Made by a program: the position numbers and the translations under genes. DNA of 39,216 bases from SIG710 sp045648605 (GTDB lineage Bacteria; Bacillota; Clostridia; Oscillospirales; CAG-272), in contig JAZROG010000012.1 of assembly GCA_045648605.1 (NCBI GenBank), positions 1 to 39,216 on the forward strand, in the 5' to 3' direction. Of the stretch, positions 32,789-39,216 are shown piece by piece; the first letter of the stretch is position 1; each line of letters starts with the position of its first letter. The notes beneath the pieces were generated by a model. That model saw nothing but the letters and a program-made list of their open reading frames with translations. It searched no databases and had not been told where the DNA came from.

Positions 32789-34108
32789 ATGGCTTTTTAT
32801 CTTACCGGAATACATACTCCGCACAGAAAAAATACAATCAAGACGCCGACGGTGAAGATGGATATCCCGAAAACCGTTTCGATTCCCATGTCGATGCACA
32901 TAGGAAATGATGCAATTCCCACGGTTAAGGTCGGTGATATTGTTAAGGTCGGCACAAAAATAGGTGAAGCAGACGGAAAGATCTCGTCTTGCATTTTTTC
33001 AAGCGTATCGGGCAAGGTTACAAGGCTTGCAGAATATCTTACTGCAAGCGGTGCTGTGACAACTGCTGTTGTTATCGAATCGGATGGCGAAATGACACCC
33101 GATGAGGCTATATGCCCCCCCACAGTAAATGACCGTGAGGAGCTTGTAGCGGCTTTAAGAGAGAGCGGAATTGTGGGACTCGGAGGCGCAGGCTTCCCAA
33201 CTCATGTTAAGCTTGATGTTGATCCGGAGCGCATTGAATATCTCGTTATCAACGGCGCAGAATGTGAGCCTTATATTACAAGCGACTCTGTGGCTATGCT
33301 TACCCGTGCCGAGGATATGAAGGATGCTATTCTCGCTCTTAGTAAGCAGCTCGATATAAAGAATGTCGTTATCGGAATTGAAAATAACAAAAAAGAAGCT
33401 ATTTCCAAAATGAATGAAATGGCGGCATCCGTATCCGAGTGCAAGGTGGAGGTTAAAACACTTCCCTCGGTATATCCCCAGGGCGGCGAAAAGGTGCTTG
33501 TCTATCATACGGTAGGGAAAAAGATACCAACAGGCAAGCTTCCCATTGATGTTGGCTGCGTTGTGCTGAACTGCACGACCCTTGCTGCTGTGGGAGCATA
33601 TCTGCGCACAGGTATGCCTCTTGTGGAAAAATGCATCACGGTTGACGGTGGGGCGGTGAAGAATCCCCAAAATGTTATCGTTCCCATAGGAGTATCCCTC
33701 TCGGATGTCTTTGATTTTTGCGGAGGACTTAAGGAGGATCCCGCAAAGATAATTTTCGGTGGACCTATGATGGGTGTAACAGCTCCTGATGCTTCGGGCC
33801 CCGTTATGGCAAATACAAACGCTGTTCTTGCCTTGACAAACAAGGAAGCAAAGCTTCCAAAGACCACTGCCTGCATCAGATGCGGTTCTTGTGTTAATAC
33901 CTGCCCCTTTGGCCTTTCTCCCGTAAGCATTGCAGAGGCTTATGAAAGAAAGGATGCAGAGGAGCTTGCGGCTCTTTCTGTGAATACTTGTATGGAATGT
34001 GGCTGTTGCAGCTTCATTTGTCCTGCAAACAGACCTCTTGTTCAAATAAATAAATTATCAAAGAAATTTTTAAAGGAAGAAATGAAAAAGGAGGGAAACA
34101 GATCGTGA
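32789..34108 (+). CDS. rnfC: Rnf complex subunit C
   Basis: A 439-residue peripheral subunit of the ferredoxin:NAD+ oxidoreductase Rnf, the site of NADH/NAD+ reaction. It begins with the family's GIHTPHRKN stretch. Next comes a Complex I 51-kDa-like nucleotide/FMN domain (GLGGAGFPTHVKL near 130, NGAECEPYITSD near 152). Two 4Fe-4S binding motifs follow, CIRCGSCVNTCP (near 362) and CMECGCCSFICP (near 401). I prefer ATG 32789, with AGGTG 7 nt upstream, over ATG 32783, which is too close to that site. It is the first gene of rnfCDGEAB; the stop overlaps the rnfD start. Confidence 0.96.
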   Translation: MAFYLTGIHTPHRKNTIKTPTVKMDIPKTVSIPMSMHIGNDAIPTVKVGDIVKVGTKIGEADGKISSCIFSSVSGKVTRLAEYLTASGAVTTAVVIESDGEMTPDEAICPPTVNDREELVAALRESGIVGLGGAGFPTHVKLDVDPERIEYLVINGAECEPYITSDSVAMLTRAEDMKDAILALSKQLDIKNVVIGIENNKKEAISKMNEMAASVSECKVEVKTLPSVYPQGGEKVLVYHTVGKKIPTGKLPIDVGCVVLNCTTLAAVGAYLRTGMPLVEKCITVDGGAVKNPQNVIVPIGVSLSDVFDFCGGLKEDPAKIIFGGPMMGVTAPDASGPVMANTNAVLALTNKEAKLPKTTACIRCGSCVNTCPFGLSPVSIAEAYERKDAEELAALSVNTCMECGCCSFICPANRPLVQINKLSKKFLKEEMKKEGNRS

Positions 34109-35022
34109 GTTCTCTTACAAAGGTAATGATTTCTCCCCATATTCACAGCGGAAGATCGACCTCGGGCATTATGCGCGATGTTCTTATCGCTCTGCTTCCT
34201 GCCACGGTAGCGGGCGTTCTGATCTTTGGACTTGGTGCGCTTTTGCCGATCGTGGTCTGTGTTGCATCCTGTGTTGGATTTGAGGCTCTTTTCAATGTGA
34301 TAACAAAAAAAGAGCAGACTGTTGTGGATCTTTCGTCCGCTGTTACAGGCTTGCTCCTCGGACTTAATCTTCCCGCAAATATTCCGCTCTGGCAGTGCGT
34401 TATCGGTTCTCTTTTTGCAATCGTTATCGTAAAATGCCTTTTCGGCGGAATCGGCAATAATCTTGTAAACCCCGCTATAACCGCACGCGTATTTATGCTT
34501 GTGGCTTTTGATGCCATGATAATTGCAGGAGCTCCCGTTGATGCGGTGGCAGGTGCAACACCTCTTTCTGCCGGGCAGATGCCCTCGCTTCTCACCCTGT
34601 TCCTTGGAAATTACGGAGGAAGCATCGGTGAGACCTGTACTCTTGCACTGCTTGCAGGTGGCATTTACCTTATTGCGCGCCGCGTTATTACATGGCATAT
34701 TCCTGTTATATTCATAGGAACGGTATTCGTTTTCTCACTGCTTATGGAGGGATTTGATGCTACTGCGGCTCTGTCTCTCACAATGGCGGGCGGTGTTTTC
34801 ATCGGTGCGATATTTATGGCGACAGATTATGTAACATCCCCCTATACATCTTGGGGAAAGGTCATATTCGCTCTCGGTGCGGGACTTTTCACCTGCCTTA
34901 TCCGCTATTTCGGAAACTACCCCGAGGGTGTTTCCATTGCGATACTCTTTATGAATATACTTACTCCCTACATAAATCAGTGGACAAGACATAAGGTTTT
35001 TGCGGCAGGAGGTAAGTCATGA
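34105..35022 (+). CDS. rnfD: Rnf complex subunit D
   Basis: A 305-residue membrane subunit of the NqrB/RnfD family with about nine or ten helices. The covalent FMN site is the AGATPL segment (near 151-156), where the threonine carries the flavin in characterised homologues. GNNLVNPAITARVFMLVAF and GGVFIGAIFMATDYVTSPYT are family marks (given in part). The start is a GTG at 34105 overlapping the rnfC stop (GTGA), with GGAGGG upstream. It is followed by rnfG with a 4-nt overlap (ATGA). Confidence 0.95.
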   Translation: MSSLTKVMISPHIHSGRSTSGIMRDVLIALLPATVAGVLIFGLGALLPIVVCVASCVGFEALFNVITKKEQTVVDLSSAVTGLLLGLNLPANIPLWQCVIGSLFAIVIVKCLFGGIGNNLVNPAITARVFMLVAFDAMIIAGAPVDAVAGATPLSAGQMPSLLTLFLGNYGGSIGETCTLALLAGGIYLIARRVITWHIPVIFIGTVFVFSLLMEGFDATAALSLTMAGGVFIGAIFMATDYVTSPYTSWGKVIFALGAGLFTCLIRYFGNYPEGVSIAILFMNILTPYINQWTRHKVFAAGGKS

Positions 35023-36197
35023 TAAAAAATATTAAAAATCTTTTGGTTTTTGTTGGTATCTGCACGGTAATAACGGTGCTTTTGGCGCTTACCAATTCAT
35101 TCACAGCACCTATAATCGAGCAGAATCAAAATGCCTCGGCAAATAAGGCACTCCTTGAGGTCATGCCCGAGGGCAGCGGCTTTGAAATTATTGATATTTC
35201 CACATTTACCTTGCCCCGGACCGTATCAGAGGTTCATAAGGAGACATCGGGTAAGGGTCATGTTATAAAGCTTGTGACAGCAGGCTACGGTACAGACATG
35301 GTGATCATGTGCGGTGTCGGTGCTGACGGTGTTGTTACGGGAGCGGTATGCCTTTCATCAAACGAAACTCTCGGAAAAGAAAAGGTATATGGCGAAAATT
35401 TTGCAAATAAGGATGCGGCAGGTGTTGATGCTGTTGATATCATCTCCGGTGCAACAAAAACCACCGAGGCATATAAGAATGCCATAAAGGACGCTCTTAA
35501 TGCTTCTATAATTCTCGGCGGAGGCTCTGTTGATATCCGTACCGAGGAGGAAATCCTTGCGGATAACCTGAATGCGGCGCTTCCCACAGGCGAAAATGCC
35601 TTTGCAAAGCTCTTCCTCTATGAAGTAATCGAGGAATTTGATGCAATTTACGCCGCAGAAAACGGTGCAGGATATGTATTCGTCATTGGCGAGCAGTTTA
35701 TCGGCGCAGATTCCGAAGGAAATGTTGTTTCGGATGGCGCAGAGAACGCTGAAGCGATTGCAAATGCTGTTGCTCTTATAAAATCCACGGTTATCGAGGA
35801 AATTGACATTTCCGCATATCCCGACCTTGAAAAAACTATTGTTTATGCGGCAAAGACCGCTTCGGGCAACTTCATCATCGAAGCAAAGGGCGCGGGATAC
35901 GGCATCAAAGGCGGCAATGAATATCATCCCGCATCGGGCGAGTACATCATCGTTCGCGTATCCATGACAGCAGAGGGCAGGATAATTGATTGCCTTACTG
36001 TTTCCGAGGGCGAAACAGACGGTCTTGGCGATGCTTGCGCTTCCGAGGACTTCTACGGTCAGTTTGACGGCAAGACAGAGGAAAATTATACCGAGATCGA
36101 CGCTATCAGCGGTGCGACAATGACCACAGACGGCTACAAGATGGCTATCGAGCGTGCCTTTGCGGCACTTAAAATCTTGAACGGAGGGGAAGAATAA
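35019..36197 (+). CDS. rnfG: Rnf complex subunit G with two FMN-binding domains
   Basis: A 392-residue protein, about twice the usual ~200 residues. It has an N-terminal membrane anchor (about 8-30), then two FMN-binding domains. Domain 1 ends in DIISGATKTTEAYKNAI (SGAT at 143-146) and domain 2 in DAISGATMTTDGYKMAI (SGAT at 364-367). The threonine of each SGAT is the residue to which an ApbE-type transferase attaches FMN. Domain 1 contains ETLGKEKVYGENF and domain 2 ETDGLGDACASEDFYGQF, both versions of the ETPGLG...F region. The ~80-residue link between them also resembles part of an FMN-binding domain start (ENGAGYVFVIGEQFIG). The gene overlaps rnfD by 4 nt and rnfE by 1 nt. Confidence 0.93.
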   Translation: MIKNIKNLLVFVGICTVITVLLALTNSFTAPIIEQNQNASANKALLEVMPEGSGFEIIDISTFTLPRTVSEVHKETSGKGHVIKLVTAGYGTDMVIMCGVGADGVVTGAVCLSSNETLGKEKVYGENFANKDAAGVDAVDIISGATKTTEAYKNAIKDALNASIILGGGSVDIRTEEEILADNLNAALPTGENAFAKLFLYEVIEEFDAIYAAENGAGYVFVIGEQFIGADSEGNVVSDGAENAEAIANAVALIKSTVIEEIDISAYPDLEKTIVYAAKTASGNFIIEAKGAGYGIKGGNEYHPASGEYIIVRVSMTAEGRIIDCLTVSEGETDGLGDACASEDFYGQFDGKTEENYTEIDAISGATMTTDGYKMAIERAFAALKILNGGEE

Positions 36198-36886
36198 TGA
36201 GCAAAAATAACTCTCTTTCCGTGCTTACAAACGGAATCTTAAAGGAAAATCCGACACTCGTTCTGATTCTCGGCACGTGTCCGACTCTCGCAACCACAAC
36301 AACGGTTACGGGTGCTCTCGGTATGGGACTTGCGGCACTTGTGGTTCTGGTCTGCTCCAATATTTTCATTTCGCTTCTCAGAAGGATCATTCCCGAGTCT
36401 ATGAGAATCCCCTGCTATATCGTTATTATTGCGGGATTCGTTACCATCGTAAAAATGCTGGTTCAGGCACTTTTCCCCGGACTTTATGAAACTCTTGGAG
36501 TTTATCTTGACCTTATAACGGTCAACTGCATCATTTTAGGCCGTGCCGAAATGTTTGCAAATAAGAATACCGTCATCTCCTCCGCTCTTGACGGTATCGG
36601 TATGGGACTTGGCTTTACCATTGCCCTCGGCGCAATGGCTACCGTTCGCGAGGTGCTTGGAAATGCTTCCTTTGCGGGCATCGCCATTCCCTTTATGGAG
36701 GATTTCAAGATAGCGTTTATGACAAAGGCACCCGGCGGACTTCTGGTTTACGGCTTGCTTATTGCCCTTGTTTATGCTATCACCCACGGCAAAGCACCTG
36801 CAAAGAGATCATTCTCATGCAGCGGATGTCCCAATGCATCTATTTGCCATAAAGTAAGCTGTAAGGAAAAGGAGGCTGAGATATAA
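36197..36886 (+). CDS. rnfE: Rnf complex subunit E
   Basis: A 229-residue membrane subunit of the RnfA/RnfE (NqrD/E) family with six helices. Family marks are NPTLVLILGTCPTLA (near 18-32), with one of the conserved membrane cysteines, and LITVNCIILGRAEMFANK (near 106-123), with the other. Together with RnfA these hold an iron centre inside the membrane. The protein ends in a tail beyond the last helix with four cysteines spaced CxxC-x5-C-x4-C, not part of the core family. It starts on the last base of the rnfG stop (TAATG). Confidence 0.95.
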   Translation: MSKNNSLSVLTNGILKENPTLVLILGTCPTLATTTTVTGALGMGLAALVVLVCSNIFISLLRRIIPESMRIPCYIVIIAGFVTIVKMLVQALFPGLYETLGVYLDLITVNCIILGRAEMFANKNTVISSALDGIGMGLGFTIALGAMATVREVLGNASFAGIAIPFMEDFKIAFMTKAPGGLLVYGLLIALVYAITHGKAPAKRSFSCSGCPNASICHKVSCKEKEAEI

Positions 36887-37485
36887 TGGAGGAATTGAAA
36901 ATTTTACTTGTTATCATCCTTTCCGCAGTTTTTGTGGATAACTATGTCCTCTGCCGCTTCCTTGGCATCTGCCCTTTCCTTGGAGTATCGAAAAAGCTGA
37001 ATCAAGCCACCGGAATGGGTATTGCCGTTACGATAGTTATGCTTCTTGCAACTGCAGCCACATGGCCTATCCAGTATTTTGTGCTTGATGCACTGAAGCT
37101 CGGATATTTGCAGAATATCGTTTTCATTCTTATCATTGCAACCCTTGTTCAGATACTTGAAATGCTTTTAAAGAAGCTTTCTCCCGCTCTCTATGAGGGA
37201 CTTGGGGTTTATCTGCCCCTTATCACAACAAACTGTGCCGTTCTCGGCGTAACCATCAATAATATCATCGATGGCTACAGCTTTATTGAATCTATGGCAA
37301 GCTCACTTGGATGCGGTCTTGGATTCCTTCTTGCAATGGTGCTCTTCTCGGGTCTTCGTTCCCGTATAAATGAGACGAATATCCCCGCGCCCTTCCGTGG
37401 ACTTGCAGTAACCCTCATTGCCGCATCCTTCATTTCTCTTGCATTCATGGGATTTGGCGGCATTGTTGAAAATATTTTTGCATAA
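36886..37485 (+). CDS. rnfA: Rnf complex subunit A
   Basis: A 199-residue membrane subunit, six helices, with inverted topology relative to RnfE. Conserved marks are NYVLCRFLGICPFLGVS (near 19-35) and LITTNCAVLGVTI (near 111-123), with the cysteines of the intramembrane iron site. The start overlaps the rnfE stop (TAATG). GGAGG of the ribosome-binding site sits in the last rnfE codons. Confidence 0.96.
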   Translation: MEELKILLVIILSAVFVDNYVLCRFLGICPFLGVSKKLNQATGMGIAVTIVMLLATAATWPIQYFVLDALKLGYLQNIVFILIIATLVQILEMLLKKLSPALYEGLGVYLPLITTNCAVLGVTINNIIDGYSFIESMASSLGCGLGFLLAMVLFSGLRSRINETNIPAPFRGLAVTLIAASFISLAFMGFGGIVENIFA

Positions 37486-37499
37486 TTGAGGTGCTGATC

Positions 37500-38333
37500 A
37501 TGGAAATTTTAATAGCATTTCTTGCAATACTCGGTATTTCGCTTCTGGCAGGCGTTCTGATACTCATCTTCTCTCATTTCTTCGCTGTTGAGAAAAATGA
37601 AAAGGAGGCTCTTATCAGAGAGTGCCTTCCCGGCATCAACTGCGGCGCTTGCGGATATAAGGGCTGTGATGACTATGCGGCGGCTCTTGCAAAGGGAGAG
37701 GTCAAGCCTACTCTTTGCGTTCCCGGTGCTCAGAAGGTTGCCGATAGGATCAGTGAAATTCTCGGAGTTGAGCCGGAAGAATTTGAGGACGTTGTTGCCT
37801 TTGTCGCTTGTAACGGAAATTGCGAGGCAACGTCAAAGATAGCAAAATATGAGGGAGTTAATACCTGCCATGCGGCAACTATGATCTATGGCGGAACAAA
37901 TTCCTGCCGCTTTGGCTGTCTCGGACTTGGCGATTGCGCGGCAGCTTGCCCCTCGGATGCCATATGTCTTGAGGACGGAATCGCTCATGTTGATACATCG
38001 CGATGCATAGGCTGCGGCCTTTGCAAGCAGGCTTGTCCCAAGCAGATAATCACAATGCTTCCTCAGGAGGCAGCTACCGCTGTTATGTGCAGTAACAAGC
38101 AGAAGGGCGCGGATGCCCGCAAGGCTTGCAAAAACGCTTGTATCGGCTGTAAAAAGTGCGAAAAGGCTTGTCAGTTTGGCGCAATTACCGTTGTGGATAA
38201 TTTGGCGCAAATTGATTATAATAAGTGTACATACTGCGGTCTTTGTGTAAACGAATGTCCCACGGGCTGTCTCAAAAAGGTATTCTTCCCCAATCTGCCC
38301 GAGGATTACGATTGCAAAGATCTTTCCGACTAA
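37500..38333 (+). CDS. rnfB: Rnf complex subunit B, ferredoxin-binding
   Basis: A 277-residue iron-sulfur subunit that takes electrons from ferredoxin. It has an N-terminal membrane helix (about 3-26), a 4Fe-4S domain with CLPGINCGACGYKGCDDYA (near 40-58), then several 4Fe-4S ferredoxin motifs: CRFGCLGLGDCAAACP (near 138), CIGCGLCKQACP (near 168), CIGCKKCEKACQ (near 217) and CTYCGLCVNECP (near 245). ATG 37500 has GAGGTG 6 nt upstream and is preferred over a GTG at 37491 that lies within that site. It is the last rnf gene; the NusG-II protein follows 7 nt later. Confidence 0.96.
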   Translation: MEILIAFLAILGISLLAGVLILIFSHFFAVEKNEKEALIRECLPGINCGACGYKGCDDYAAALAKGEVKPTLCVPGAQKVADRISEILGVEPEEFEDVVAFVACNGNCEATSKIAKYEGVNTCHAATMIYGGTNSCRFGCLGLGDCAAACPSDAICLEDGIAHVDTSRCIGCGLCKQACPKQIITMLPQEAATAVMCSNKQKGADARKACKNACIGCKKCEKACQFGAITVVDNLAQIDYNKCTYCGLCVNECPTGCLKKVFFPNLPEDYDCKDLSD

Positions 38334-38340
38334 ATTTATT

Positions 38341-38742
38341 ATGAAGGAAGAAAAAAATATCAAAAAAAGATTTTTACGTAATGATATCATCTTTATAGCC
38401 GCGATCCTTTTGATCGCGGCTGTAGGATTAGTTTATTTGTTTGTATTCAGAAGAAGCGGAGACACTGTTAAGGTTACGGTTGACGGTGAGCTTTACGGCA
38501 TCTATTCTCTCTCGGAGAATATCACCGAGGATATAATAACAGGCAATGATTCATCGAGCATGAACCGTCTTGTAATCCGTGACGGTAAGGCATATATGGA
38601 AGAAGCCTCATGTCCCGATGGGATATGCGTTGCCCATAAACCTGTTTTCCGAAATGGTGAGAGCATCGTTTGCCTGCCGAATAAGGTGGTTGTAACGGTG
38701 TTTACCGAAAAGGACTCATCATCGCCCGATATTGTGGCATAG
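38341..38742 (+). CDS. NusG domain II-containing protein
   Basis: A 133-residue protein with a basic N-terminus, one membrane segment (about 15-35) and an extracytoplasmic NusG-II-type beta domain. The domain has VTVDGELYGIYSLSEN, RLVIRDGKAYMEEASCPDGICVAHK and GESIVCLPNKVVVTV, the usual C-P-D-x-x-C pair. The family is commonly found with Rnf and with Gx-transporter and ApbE-type genes in Firmicutes; its function is unknown, perhaps in electron transfer or flavinylated protein handling. It follows rnfB closely. A perfect 10-bp hairpin (38397-38421) lies in its early coding sequence. Confidence 0.88.
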   Translation: MKEEKNIKKRFLRNDIIFIAAILLIAAVGLVYLFVFRRSGDTVKVTVDGELYGIYSLSENITEDIITGNDSSSMNRLVIRDGKAYMEEASCPDGICVAHKPVFRNGESIVCLPNKVVVTVFTEKDSSSPDIVA

Positions 38743-38752
38743 GGGGCGCGTT

Positions 38753-39216
38753 ATGAAGAACAGATCAAAAAATGTGGCATTTCTCGGTATGTGTACTGCA
38801 CTTGCGCTGATACTTGCATATGTGGAAATTCTGATGCAACCGCTTTTTTCTTTGGTTCCCGGCATAAAAATGGGCTTGCCGAATATTATAATAGTTTTTT
38901 TGCTCTACCGACGCAGTGTGGCATCCGCCATCGGGGTCTCTTTGCTTCGGATCCTTCTCGTCAGCATACTTTTCGGAAACGCAATGGCGCTTTTTTATAG
39001 CCTTGCAGGGGGATTTTTGAGTCTTCTTGTTATGATATTGCTTCGCCGCTTGAATATTGTGTCGGCGGTGGGGGTAAGCGTTGCGGGGGGAGTTGCCCAC
39101 AATCTTGGGCAGATCCTTATGGCAATGCTGCTCCTTGAAACAGCAGAGATTGGTTATTATCTTGCGGTCCTTGCCGTAACGGGCACTATCGCGGGAATCC
39201 TTGTTGGACTTTGCGG
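38753..39216 (+). CDS. Gx transporter / HepS-like membrane protein, partial
   Basis: The first 154 codons of a membrane protein that runs off the window. It starts MKNRSKNVAFLGMCTALALILAY (in part) and has several helices, with GIKMGLPNIIIVFLLY, FYSLAGGFLSLLVMILLRR and AGGVAHNLGQILMA, marks of the Gx transporter family (once called heptaprenyl diphosphate synthase component I). AGGGGG precedes the ATG; the gap after the NusG-II gene is 10 nt. It is probably in the rnf transcript. Relatives are S-component-like membrane proteins; the substrate is unknown. Confidence 0.85.
   Translation, partial: MKNRSKNVAFLGMCTALALILAYVEILMQPLFSLVPGIKMGLPNIIIVFLLYRRSVASAIGVSLLRILLVSILFGNAMALFYSLAGGFLSLLVMILLRRLNIVSAVGVSVAGGVAHNLGQILMAMLLLETAEIGYYLAVLAVTGTIAGILVGLC

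Noticed and set aside
1..39216. tRNA, rRNA or known riboswitch genes
   Set aside because: I looked in the intergenic gaps and saw no cloverleaf, rRNA-like stretch or conserved riboswitch core that I could support by eye.

Overview
The window looks like chromosome from an anaerobic, Gram-positive (monoderm) member of the Clostridia, probably an uncultured Oscillospirales-like gut lineage. The grounds are a complete Rnf complex, an Nfn-type flavoprotein pair, S-layer-homology and BspA-like surface proteins, a DUF4364 regulator, a SigH-like sigma factor, GGAGG ribosome-binding sites and clear TTGACA/TATAAT promoters. This is inferred from gene content; there is no rRNA or tRNA gene to confirm it.

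Layout. 1-2850: a minus-strand ferrous-iron uptake operon (feoA, feoB, small Cys-rich membrane protein) with three copies of one palindromic operator, GTTAG-N6-CTAAC. 2943-4462: a decayed GH127-like glycosidase gene. 4657-8494: a divergent PRPP synthetase and an SLH-anchored exported protein. 8652-11463: trkA-trkH potassium uptake. 11803-13020: homoserine dehydrogenase (minus). 13163-14868: DUF4364 regulator, sigma factor and zinc-ribbon protein. 15272-17316: a broken secreted esterase-like/LRR gene. 17398-21473 (minus): GME-fold protein, rpmB, a PurL-like protein without recognisable catalytic motifs, and mtaB. 21654-26733: upp, an RluA-family pseudouridine synthase, apolipoprotein N-acyltransferase, a lipoprotein serpin and a small lipoprotein. 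26748-27555: a large inverted repeat with no credible gene. 27628-29904 (minus): a 3' fragment of an LRR surface protein, a DUF4037 nucleotidyltransferase and a TPR protein. 30083-32346: an NfnA/NfnB-like pair. 32407-32582: a second long palindrome. 32789-39216: rnfCDGEAB, a NusG-domain-II protein and a Gx transporter-like protein that runs off the window.

How it fits together. The right-hand third is an energy-conservation block. Rnf couples ferredoxin oxidation to NAD+ reduction and ion pumping, while the Nfn-like pair balances ferredoxin, NADH and NADPH. RnfG is about twice the usual length and carries two flavinylation motifs. Three genes for surface or carbohydrate-related proteins are broken (GH127-like, esterase/LRR, LRR tail), which suggests loss of surface functions. 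Intergenic regions hold several foldback elements, the largest with arms of about 260 bp.

The best candidates for something undescribed are the catalytically stripped PurL-like protein, the duplicated-flavin RnfG, the large inverted repeat whose internal hairpins are kept despite sequence change, and the lipoprotein serpin that follows lnt and has its ribosome-binding site inside lnt's terminator hairpin.
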